The notes under the pieces are model-generated. The model saw only the letters and a program-made list of their open reading frames with translations, was not told the DNA's origin and made no database searches. A program made the translations under genes and the position numbers. 35,329 nucleotides of DNA. Origin: Acidobacteriaceae bacterium (lineage in GTDB: Bacteria > Acidobacteriota > Terriglobia > Terriglobales > Acidobacteriaceae). The stretch lies in contig PMUM01000293.1 of assembly GCA_003166855.1 (NCBI GenBank), positions 1 through 35,329 on the forward strand. Reading direction: 5' to 3'. Positions 17,122 to 23,375 of the stretch are shown one piece after another. The first letter of the stretch is position 1; every line of letters starts with the position of its first letter.

Positions 17122-17373
17122 AATGCTACTCAGAAGCCGTTGGAAACGAGCAGGAGCAAGCAATTGCGCGCCTGACTGCCAGCGGCGATCCTGGAAGTTC
17201 ATCCTTACCAACTCGTACGCCCGCAGTGACCGAGCGCCGTTTGAATGGGGTCGAGGTCCACGACAACCGCTCGCGGTAATTGTGGCTGTACATTGCTAAA
17301 CATGGCGAACGTTTCAGCAGTTGGAAGCGGTTCTCTGTGCGCGCAAGACTTGTGTAAATTATTGGTTTATTGT

Positions 17374-17453
17374 GAGTTGCTAGAGAATGGACGGCAGGCC
17401 CTACCTGACTCTTAATCAGTAGGTTGAAGGCTAGATTCCCTCCGCGCTCACCA
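17374..17453 (+). pseudogene. tRNA-Lys(CTT)-like remnant with intact-looking 3' half
   Basis: From 17403 the sequence follows a lysine tRNA closely: an anticodon stem-loop with loop CTCTTAA (anticodon CTT at 17411-17413), variable loop AGGT, acceptor 3' strand CGCGCTC, discriminator A and encoded CCA (17451-17453). The T-loop is damaged (CTAGATT instead of TTCGATT). The 5' half has no normal D arm, and its acceptor strand pairs for only about four bases. It is either a decayed tRNA or a 3'-half copy of the kind left at tRNA attachment sites. Confidence 0.6.
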
Positions 17454-17786
17454 TCTACTTCATACAGCCACTTGCGGGAGTGGGTCATTGTATGGAGGGT
17501 GAGTCGCTACCAATTGGTAGCAATGTCTGCTTAGGACACCGAGTGCCTGCCGTTTTTCATCAATTTCTGAAGAGTTCAGAAGAGAGCAGGGAAGTGCCGA
17601 ATCTCAAAAAGGCCGGGGACATTGAGGAAGCGGGGGGAAGCGCATTATCTGGACCCTCTGAGCCGGGACAGGGGCCGTGAACAAAGCCACTATTGCAAGC
17701 GTCCCAAGATGTTTTTGAAAGTCATCCACCATCCCGGTCCCGCCAAATTGTCGCGGAGCGTAGGGGCGCTGGGGGTTTGAGCAGGA
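17454..17786. other. Non-coding stretch with a perfect 16-bp palindrome
   Basis: No gene is supported here. The notable element is the perfect palindrome GCTACCAATTGGTAGC at 17506-17521, about 50 bp after the tRNA-Lys remnant. It could be a dimeric regulator site or a recombination scar. Confidence 0.4.
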
Positions 17787-19130
17787 TTACGGCTCTGCCG
17801 CAGCGGACTGAGGGACGCCCCTGTCAGAATTGGTAGTGCTTGCCAACCGGCTCGGCTGCAAGGCAAGCAGTTGCTGCAGTAGCAGAAGATCGCCTTCGAC
17901 ATCGGCGCGAGCTGTCTTTCGGCCGGCAGCGGTTTTCAATTCCTCGCGCAGGCGTGCCTTCAGAAGACCCGCGGCAAATTCGGAACCGGCGGGAACATTC
18001 AGAATATTGGATCGCGCAATCCCCACGGATGTGACTTCACCTCCCTCGGTCAGTTGCAGGGTGAGCCCCCCGGCGGTATCGAGAGCAGGCTCGGCCGCAG
18101 CGTTTAAAGACGTCCACTGCAACTCGTCTGCGTCGGTGTCCGGTGAAGACGAGGCCCGGAGCAGGTCCTCCATCTGATCCTGAAACACGCGGCGATCCGT
18201 GCTCGTCAGGGGCGCGCTCAACTGACGTTGAGAATCGAGGATGAGTGCGTTCTTCCCCGGATTGAAATGCCAGTGCTCCACATACACAGCCACGGCGGTG
18301 CCCGCAGCGTAGGGATGGAACACGAATATCGGCAGCATATACTTCTTCGCGGTCAGCATGACCTCGAAAACACCCTTGATCCGTTTGGAACGCGGAATGC
18401 TCCCCGGAACTTGTGGAATCACGAACTTTGACAACTGCAATTCGGGATGTCGCCTGGTGTACTTGGAAAATGTTCTGGCCAACTGCTTCGGCGTGGTGAC
18501 TCCCAAGTCACCGATAATGCTGCGATGCACGGAATGTGGATAGTAAATACTGATGACCTGGCGAGCGAAGTCCGCACAGTTCGCTGTCACCAGGTTCCAG
18601 CGCTGCCGGTTTGACCGGTCGTTGAGCGTGGCGATCAGCTTCGCATCCTGCTCCGGGCTGGTTTCGATCTCAAAGGTGTAGATGGTGCGGAGATAGGACG
18701 CTCCGATCAACTCATACCAGTCGCCATCAGGTGTCCCGCCACCAGGAAGATCGGGAACCATCGACTCTAGGTGATCGCGCCGGTACCGGTCGCGCAGGAA
18801 CGCAACCAGTTTCTTGTCGGCCAAGAGCGGAATGTCTTCCGGCCTTTCTACGGAGTACAGGTAAGGGAGGAGCGGGATTGCAATCCAGTCGTACCCGCCG
18901 ATCCCGCGATAGCGACTGAGAACGATTCCGGTTTCGTCTGGGGCACAGGGACGCAGAAGAACCGGTGAGTTTGCGCAGACGCCGCTGAGGTAGACTGCTG
19001 CATGACCTGTGCCGGCCCACTTGCCGTCATGACCGTAGGGCTCGCCCACGAGCAGGGTTGCCCCAGTCCGTGCCCGTGCAATTGGGCACAGGCAGAAAAG
19101 CAGAATTACACTCAGAATCCTCAGTCTCAC
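17787..19130 (-). CDS. Exported protein of unknown function with NlpC/P60-like (permuted papain) His...Cys signature
   Basis: The protein has 447 residues from a GTG at 19130, selected because AGAGGA lies 5 bp upstream and a signal peptide (RLRILSVILLFCLCPIARA) follows. The frame is open upstream but with non-protein-like sequence. The early motif GTGHAAVYLSG (His43) and the later motif LVTANCADFARQVI (Cys185) match the order of circularly permuted NlpC/P60 (YiiX/LRAT-like) papain-fold enzymes, where His precedes Cys. Such enzymes are amidases, acyltransferases or endopeptidases. The C-terminal 200 residues are unassigned and contain a hydrophobic patch (YMLPIFVFHPYAAGTAVAVY). It is a probable periplasmic or envelope enzyme; the family call is an inference from two motifs. 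Confidence 0.7.
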   Translation of the reverse strand: MRLRILSVILLFCLCPIARARTGATLLVGEPYGHDGKWAGTGHAAVYLSGVCANSPVLLRPCAPDETGIVLSRYRGIGGYDWIAIPLLPYLYSVERPEDIPLLADKKLVAFLRDRYRRDHLESMVPDLPGGGTPDGDWYELIGASYLRTIYTFEIETSPEQDAKLIATLNDRSNRQRWNLVTANCADFARQVISIYYPHSVHRSIIGDLGVTTPKQLARTFSKYTRRHPELQLSKFVIPQVPGSIPRSKRIKGVFEVMLTAKKYMLPIFVFHPYAAGTAVAVYVEHWHFNPGKNALILDSQRQLSAPLTSTDRRVFQDQMEDLLRASSSPDTDADELQWTSLNAAAEPALDTAGGLTLQLTEGGEVTSVGIARSNILNVPAGSEFAAGLLKARLREELKTAAGRKTARADVEGDLLLLQQLLALQPSRLASTTNSDRGVPQSAAAEP

Positions 19131-19554
19131 GACATCCTCTGGTTCGCCTGCACCCGTGCTTACAGAGGAAAGATCCCAGTCTGGATTTCCTCTCTTCTTA
19201 CACGAGGATAGGCAACCCAGTACAGATAAAACAACTTCATGGATAATTTGACTGAGGGCAGTGAATTCGTCACTCGATTCACAAAACAAACGCCGCTTCG
19301 AGGCCAAACGTCTTAAACGGGGTTGTGGATTGGAAGAACTGGCAGCTGTCATAAGTGACAAGTGCCGATGCGAGCTTCCCATAGTGAAATCGAAAGCTGC
19401 GAAAGGCCAGGTCCAGGAGTGGTGCCTGCTGCAAAAGGGGGTTCATTCAAGATGTCATTGCGCCGGAAGGTCGGCGAACTGGTGCTTCGGACCGGAAAGT
19501 TTGATGCGAGGGGCGCCCACAAAATAGGGGGCTTCCGCAAATCACCGCTTTGCT
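19131..19554. other. Intergenic stretch, nothing recognised
   Basis: About 420 bp upstream of the papain-like gene and downstream of the zinc-ribbon gene. Frames on both strands lack SD sequences and protein-like composition. It must contain the promoter of the 19130 gene, but I cannot place it. Confidence 0.3.
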
Positions 19555-19767
19555 TCATGATCCAGTTTGCTCCAGCGATGCGTTCTCGATGGCTGTGGAT
19601 CTTGCGCGGTTGCTTTCACGGACCTGTTCCGTAGTGAACCCGCCTCCGCAAACGCTGCAACGCCAGCCAGGAGAGGCGGCGTGCGCGATTCCGGGAACTG
19701 GTTGCTGATCGGTGCGCCGGGCTCGCACTAGTTCGCTACTGCACTGCGGACACTGTCGTTGAATCAT
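19555..19767 (-). CDS. Small zinc-ribbon protein
   Basis: The protein has 70 residues. Two CxxC knuckles (CPQC at 6-9 and CSVCGGGF at 37-40) make a four-cysteine zinc ribbon, followed by a polar tail. The start at 19767 has AAGAG seven bases upstream. Function is unknown; such stand-alone ribbons often bind nucleic acid or partner proteins. It lies 45 bp upstream, in minus-strand order, of nothing obvious, and the following repeat-protein gene is read in the same direction. Confidence 0.6.
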   Translation of the reverse strand: MIQRQCPQCSSELVRARRTDQQPVPGIAHAASPGWRCSVCGGGFTTEQVRESNRARSTAIENASLEQTGS

Positions 19768-19811
19768 AAGCTCTTAATATAGCAACAATTTCTTATCACT
19801 CTCTTCGAGAG

Positions 19812-20663
19812 TCAGATGCCAGGGTGGATCGTGCGAGTCTCCTCAACCGTAAGCCGGGTCGGATCGCAGTAGCCGTACCCTTTCAGGCATGCCGTGTAAT
19901 TCCGCTTGTGTTCTGCGTCCGCCAGCGCCTTGGTTTCGGCGGGGGTCAGCTTTGCATAGTCACAAGTTTCCTGTCCCTCTTTGCAGGACGCGTAATTGCG
20001 CTGCTGCTCCGACAAGGCTGTTTGCTTGGCTTGCGCTGCTGTGAGTTTGGAGTGATCACACTCGTCCCAGCCGTTGGCACAATTCTGCGCGTTGCGCTGG
20101 CCCTCCGCGCTGGCGACGGACTCTGTGTCCGCGGCAGTCAGCCGGGAATGATCGCAGAGCCCGCTGCCGTTCTTACAGACAGATGTATTGAGTTGCCGTC
20201 TGGCGGTGTCGACTGCGCCCGCTTCCGATGCGCTCAGTTTCGTATGGTCACAGGAACCCGCTCCGTCCTTGCAGTCGGCAACGTTACGCGCGTGCTCCGC
20301 CGCAAACGAATCCCGCGCCTCGGCTGGCGTCAGCTTGGAGCGGTCACAGGAACTGATCCCGTCGTTGCAATCGGACACATTGCGCTGATGATCGGCCACG
20401 GCCAGGGCCAGAGCTTCAGGTTCGGATAGCTTGGAGGCATTACAGGATAGATATCCATTTCTACAATTCGAAACGTTGCGCGCGTGAGCGGCGAGGTTCG
20501 CGTCCGCCAATTCGGTTGGGCTCAGCTTTGCGCGATCGCAGCTTTCCCGGCCCGCTTTGCAATTCGAAACGTTCTGCGACAGGTCCGATGACTGAGCGAA
20601 TGCCAAAATAGGATAGAGGCTAAGACCGGCTACCCAAAGATATTTTCGCAGATTTGCTTTCAT
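19812..20663 (-). CDS. Exported protein of eight 32-residue two-cysteine repeats
   Basis: The protein has 283 residues from the ATG at 20663, which starts a clean signal peptide (MKANLRKYLWVAGLSLYPIL ending AFAQ); the in-frame ATG at 20687 adds a charged octapeptide and is less likely. Everything after residue 29 is repeat, with eight units that tile without gaps. The unit reads roughly RNxxxCxxGxxxCDxxKLTxxExxxxxxAexx. Each unit has two cysteines in C-x6-C spacing, giving sixteen cysteines in all. Even numbers of paired cysteines in an exported protein suggest intra-unit disulfides and a rod-like solenoid or stacked helical hairpins. I do not recognise the repeat as a named family. It is co-directional with, and downstream of, the SYLF gene, separated by a hairpin. 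Confidence 0.8.
   Translation of the reverse strand: MKANLRKYLWVAGLSLYPILAFAQSSDLSQNVSNCKAGRESCDRAKLSPTELADANLAAHARNVSNCRNGYLSCNASKLSEPEALALAVADHQRNVSDCNDGISSCDRSKLTPAEARDSFAAEHARNVADCKDGAGSCDHTKLSASEAGAVDTARRQLNTSVCKNGSGLCDHSRLTAADTESVASAEGQRNAQNCANGWDECDHSKLTAAQAKQTALSEQQRNYASCKEGQETCDYAKLTPAETKALADAEHKRNYTACLKGYGYCDPTRLTVEETRTIHPGI
19815..20576 (-). repeat. Eight tandem 96-bp coding repeats (32 aa each)
   Basis: Repeat units begin at residues 30, 62, 94, 126, 158, 190, 222 and 254 of the exported protein; the last is 30 residues long and ends the protein. The fixed positions are Asn2, Cys6, Gly9, Cys13, Asp14 (Asn in unit 2), Lys/Arg17 and Leu18. Units have diverged at the other positions, so this is an old protein-level repeat rather than a recent DNA amplification. 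Confidence 0.9.
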
Positions 20664-20726
20664 ATAGTCCGCTCTTCGGACGATCAATTCCGTAGGTCAA
20701 GAGTTGTCATGCTAAGGTTTGGTGCT

Positions 20727-20760
20727 GCTGACCAGAACCGAGACCCCGGTTTCGGTCAGC
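20727..20760 (-). terminator. Hairpin between SYLF gene and repeat-protein gene
   Basis: GCTGACC (20727-20733) pairs with GGTCAGC (20754-20760). An inner AACCG/CGGTT stem is interrupted by a small internal bulge. It lies 33 bp after the SYLF stop on the minus strand. No strong T-run follows, so it may be an attenuator, an RNA-stability element or a weak terminator. Confidence 0.5.
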
Positions 20761-20793
20761 CACAAGTCAGGCTCGTTGAAAGCCCAAAAACAA

Positions 20794-21510
20794 TTACTTC
20801 GTGTCTGGATTTACTTCCGCAATGTGCGCTTTCTCGCGGGCTTCGGCTACGGCCTTTATGAACGGTTCCGCACTCTTCGGTGTGGCCACCTTGCCCGAGA
20901 GAATGTTGCGGAATTCCATCTGCTCGCCATAAATCGCGCGGGTGGAGTCGTTGTCCTGCTCCACAACTGCGCCTTCGAGGGTCAGGCCAGCGAACACGCC
21001 CTTGGAACGAGAGTAGGTCAGCACTTCCGTGGTCATCTTCCAGTCTGTTCCGGCAGAAGCGTGACGGCCAACCGGGCCGGCTGCTACCGATCCCTCGCCA
21101 GTCAGTTCGAATTTGCTGGAGAGCAGTTGCTGCAGACCTTTATCGTTCATGACTAGCATGACCAGGTCTACGCCTTCGAGGCCGATCTGAAATCCAGCAC
21201 TGCCGCCGCCGACGGAGACAAATGCGGGCGCGCTCCAGCCTTCAGCGGTGCGGCACGAGGCCACGCCACGGCCGTGCTTGCCACCAAACACGAATCCACC
21301 TTTGATCATGTTCGGCACCACCAGGATGCATTTGGCGTCGTTCAGCACTTCTTCGGGAATGCCTTTGTCTGGCGTGGCCATAATGGCGTTAATCACATCG
21401 ACCGACGAATTCAGGCGTGCTACCGAGTCTTCGCGTGCCGAACCAGCCAGCGCGTACGTGCCAAACGCTCCCATGATGCCCATCAACAGCAGTGTCATTG
21501 CTTTCTTCAT
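20794..21510 (-). CDS. SYLF/Ysc84-domain lipid-binding exported protein
   Basis: The protein has 238 residues: signal peptide MKKAMTLLLMGIMGAFGTYA, then the SYLF (YSC84) domain. Family landmarks are KCILVVPNMIKGGFVFGGKHGRG, SAPAFVSVGGGSAGFQIGLE, DLVMLVMNDKGLQQLL and the C-terminal SRSKGVFAGLTLEGAV. SYLF domains bind membranes and phosphoinositides in eukaryotes; bacterial ones are periplasmic or outer-membrane associated and their role is unclear. AAGGA precedes the start by 11 bp. A variant of the window's TGAGC-N6-GCTCA palindrome lies about 137 bp upstream, and other half-sites cluster in the same gap. Confidence 0.92.
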   Translation of the reverse strand: MKKAMTLLLMGIMGAFGTYALAGSAREDSVARLNSSVDVINAIMATPDKGIPEEVLNDAKCILVVPNMIKGGFVFGGKHGRGVASCRTAEGWSAPAFVSVGGGSAGFQIGLEGVDLVMLVMNDKGLQQLLSSKFELTGEGSVAAGPVGRHASAGTDWKMTTEVLTYSRSKGVFAGLTLEGAVVEQDNDSTRAIYGEQMEFRNILSGKVATPKSAEPFIKAVAEAREKAHIAEVNPDTK

Positions 21511-21622
21511 TGAGAGAGTTTTCCTTTTTGGTGCCGACGGAACTAAGAGGAGAAAACTTCAGATAGCTGACTTAGCTCAGAGGACCTGAAAGAGAGAGGA
21601 ATTGCTCGTCTCAACCGCCATG

Positions 21623-21643
21623 ATCGCTCAAACCGTGAGCGAT
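21623..21643. promoter_or_regulatory. Inverted repeat ATCGCTCA-N5-TGAGCGAT
   Basis: A perfect 8-bp inverted repeat with a 5-bp spacer. It contains the same GCTCA/TGAGC words as the regulon palindrome but turned inside out. It lies in the divergent gap between the SYLF and zinc-ribbon genes, just before the 21647 site. It could be a second binding mode or an RNA hairpin. Confidence 0.45.
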
Positions 21644-21646
21644 AAC

Positions 21647-21662
21647 TGATCTGAATTGCTCA
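21647..21662. promoter_or_regulatory. Variant regulon palindrome TGATC-N6-GCTCA
   Basis: One mismatch (T for G at position 4) from TGAGC-N6-GCTCA, about 137 bp upstream of the SYLF start on the minus strand. The right half is perfect and is preceded by AATT, as at 22763-22778 and in the site before the crp/fnr-like gene. Confidence 0.55.
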
Positions 21663-21722
21663 CTTCAAGATTGATCGTCAACGCACAGCCCTCGGTTCTC
21701 TCGCACCCGTCTGAGAGCGAAT

Positions 21723-21738
21723 GTGAGCAATCCGGCAC
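21723..21738. promoter_or_regulatory. Variant regulon palindrome TGAGC-N6-GCACA
   Basis: One mismatch from TGAGC-N6-GCTCA, about 47 bp upstream of the zinc-ribbon start at 21786. That distance suits a site next to the core promoter. Confidence 0.5.
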
Positions 21739-21785
21739 AGAATCATCAGCCTTGATCTGACATCGTTAGTGCGAAGGTGAACTCG

Positions 21786-21977
21786 ATGAAACCCGTTTTT
21801 GCTTTCTTCCCAAAGCTGCTGGCGATGTTTAGACCGCAGTCTCAGCAATTCCAATCACAGAGGATGTGTCCGTTCTGCGGCCTGATTACTCCGCGTGCCA
21901 AGCGATTTTGCCTGGAGTGCGGCAAGTCGCTCAGCCCTGCTCCTCCGAAAGTGAAAGAAGCCAAACAAGAAGGATGA
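21786..21977 (+). CDS. Small zinc-ribbon protein with hydrophobic N-terminus
   Basis: The protein has 63 residues from the ATG at 21786 (GAAGGTG lies upstream); a GTG three codons earlier is possible. A hydrophobic/basic lead (KPVFAFFPKLLAMF) precedes a classic double-knuckle ribbon, CPFCGLITPRAKRFCLECGK, and a Lys/Pro tail. It resembles double zinc-ribbon modules; function is unknown. It is followed 15 bp later by the broken small membrane gene, so the two formed a unit. Confidence 0.65.
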   Translation: MKPVFAFFPKLLAMFRPQSQQFQSQRMCPFCGLITPRAKRFCLECGKSLSPAPPKVKEAKQEG

Positions 21978-21992
21978 ACCGAGGAGATTGAT

Positions 21993-22142
21993 GTGCTTTG
22001 GAGGATTGTTGCTGTACTGCTGATTTTATAGCTCTGGGGTTTTAGTTTGCACGTCGCGGGCGGTCTGATTCACTTGCTGCTGGTTGTTGTCCTGGTGATG
22101 GTCGTCATAGACCTGCTGAGTGGACGTCGCTGCGCGGCCTGA
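21993..22142 (+). pseudogene. lmo0937/DUF5670-type small membrane protein with an in-frame amber stop
   Basis: A GTG at 21993, six bases after GAGGAG, opens a 50-codon frame whose product has the family look: LWRIVAVLLIL, then SLHVAGGLIHLLLVVVLVMV, ending DLLSGRR. Codon 13 is TAG (22029-22031), where relatives as I remember them have Trp (TGG). A single G-to-A change would create it. After the TAG the frame continues without further damage to a TGA at 22140-22142. The gene is therefore either freshly inactivated, read through by a suppressor, or affected by a sequencing error. Family members are tiny two-segment membrane proteins linked to stress or the cell envelope. Confidence 0.7.
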
Positions 22143-22167
22143 GGCTTCCACTGGGTGGCGACTCAGG

Positions 22168-22728
22168 TCACAGCGAAGCGGATGTAACTGAGATCAGAAT
22201 TTGACTCGCCCCGTCCGTATTCTCCTCCAGACTCCCGGCGAAAAGGGAGCATCCTTCGGGCTGACGGTGGAGGGAGGAGCAGTTATTGGATGCTCGCTTC
22301 TGCTCTCGCGAGATCTGCCGGTACGCCTGAGATGTGCTGCTTTCTGTGCCCTCAGGGTTCCTTACCCTGCGTTGCGTCGACCGCGCGTTCAGTACAAAGT
22401 GAACAGTCGCCCACAAGAAGTGAGGTCCATCGGACTTGGTCACGAGAGCGTCGATGGATTTTAGAGCACCCTCCGGCAATTCCAAATCGTCAGCCAGCAT
22501 GACAATGGGGAGCTGTGGCTTGGCCTTCTTGATCTCAGCGGCAACGACTGCGCCGTCCAGTAGGCCCAGATGGTACTCAAGCACAATTGCATCCACGGGT
22601 CGCCCCATCAAAAGCCGCAGGCCTTCCGAACCGTTGGTCGCTGTGACGAGTTCATATCCGTTTTCCCGCAACAGATCCAGTTGAGCGGGATCCCGGTGGA
22701 TGCAGAGCAGTCTGCTGTTGGTTGCCAT
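22168..22728 (-). CDS. Atypical response-regulator receiver protein (phospho-Asp replaced by Glu)
   Basis: The protein has 186 residues. Residues 5-115 have the CheY-like fold: beta-1 RLLCI, beta-3 VDAIVLEYHLGLLDG, beta-4 PIVMLAD and the conserved Lys in VTKSD. The usual acidic pair after beta-1 reads His-Arg-Asp, and the phosphoacceptor position is Glu51. Loss of Asp means normal phosphotransfer is unlikely; Glu can mimic the phosphorylated state. Residues 116-186 are polar and low in structure with no DNA-binding domain. It is probably a stand-alone signalling or scaffolding protein. It is divergent from the zinc-site gene at 22890. Confidence 0.8.
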   Translation of the reverse strand: MATNSRLLCIHRDPAQLDLLRENGYELVTATNGSEGLRLLMGRPVDAIVLEYHLGLLDGAVVAAEIKKAKPQLPIVMLADDLELPEGALKSIDALVTKSDGPHFLWATVHFVLNARSTQRRVRNPEGTESSTSQAYRQISREQKRASNNCSSLHRQPEGCSLFAGSLEENTDGASQILISVTSASL

Positions 22729-22762
22729 TCAGGTACGTATATACGCGGGACTCTAGCGGTTC

Positions 22763-22778
22763 TGTCCACAATTGCTCA
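22763..22778. promoter_or_regulatory. Degenerate regulon palindrome TGTCC-N6-GCTCA
   Basis: The right half is perfect and the left half matches 3 of 5. It lies between the divergent receiver gene (start 22728) and the zinc-site gene (start 22890), and shares the AATTGCTCAC core with other copies. Weaker than the perfect sites. Confidence 0.35.
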
Positions 22779-22889
22779 CATCGCGCTGAGTGTGGAGATC
22801 GCACCCAGCAGAGCTATTGTGCTCAGATATCGCAAAGCCGAAACCGTAGCATCACCTGTGTACTTCTTTGTTGTTTGGGGGGGACCTCA

Positions 22890-23174
22890 ATGAAAAAACA
22901 GTACCTTCATCTCTCAGCTTACCCTTGTGATGATTGCGCCGCTCCGGTCATCGCGGGCACACTAGCGGTTCGCGAGAATGAAATATCGAAGGAGACGGAT
23001 ATTCGTCCAGTGGGAGCGATCTGCCTTGCGTGCGGCCACCGGCAGAGCACGGCGACCGCACCGGCGCGCATCCGTCATTTGCTGCCGATCGAATGGGTGC
23101 CGGCAGCTGCCATCAAAGCTTCTGAACTTACCACCGCTATCGTGGAAGCACTCAAGCGGCCAGGGCTGCATTAA
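22890..23174 (+). CDS. Hypothetical protein with two CxxC knuckles
   Basis: The protein has 94 residues from the ATG at 22890; GGGGGGGACC upstream may serve as ribosome-binding site. CDDC (residues 13-16) and CLACGHRQ form a probable zinc site. The rest is a mixed alpha/beta segment ending in ALKRPGLH. I do not recognise a family. It lies just upstream of the perfect palindrome preceding YXWGXW gene 1. Confidence 0.6.
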   Translation: MKKQYLHLSAYPCDDCAAPVIAGTLAVRENEISKETDIRPVGAICLACGHRQSTATAPARIRHLLPIEWVPAAAIKASELTTAIVEALKRPGLH

Positions 23175-23194
23175 CGGACAGCAAAGACTCGAAC

Positions 23195-23210
23195 TGAGCT
23201 TTCTTGCTCA
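23195..23210. promoter_or_regulatory. Perfect regulon palindrome TGAGC-N6-GCTCA (site 1)
   Basis: CTGAGC-TTTCTT-GCTCAG, a symmetric 18-bp element about 165 bp upstream of the YXWGXW gene start. The TCTTGCTCAGAC right arm is shared with the site at 31374. Confidence 0.7.
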
Positions 23211-23375
23211 GACTGCGACCACTCGAAAGTGAGATGGTCTCTTCCAGAACCATTTGCACACGAGGCAAGAGTCCGCAGTTCGGCTCATGCCGAAATCGTC
23301 CCTCTCTGTGCGCGCAGCCCGCAGCAGCACAGCATCATCGGGCACGCGAAGGATCATCGGGCAAAAGGAATCAAA

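Noticed and set aside
17480-17680. 66-codon plus-strand frame after the tRNA-Lys remnant
   Set aside because: Contains the palindrome, no SD, no conserved-looking segment.
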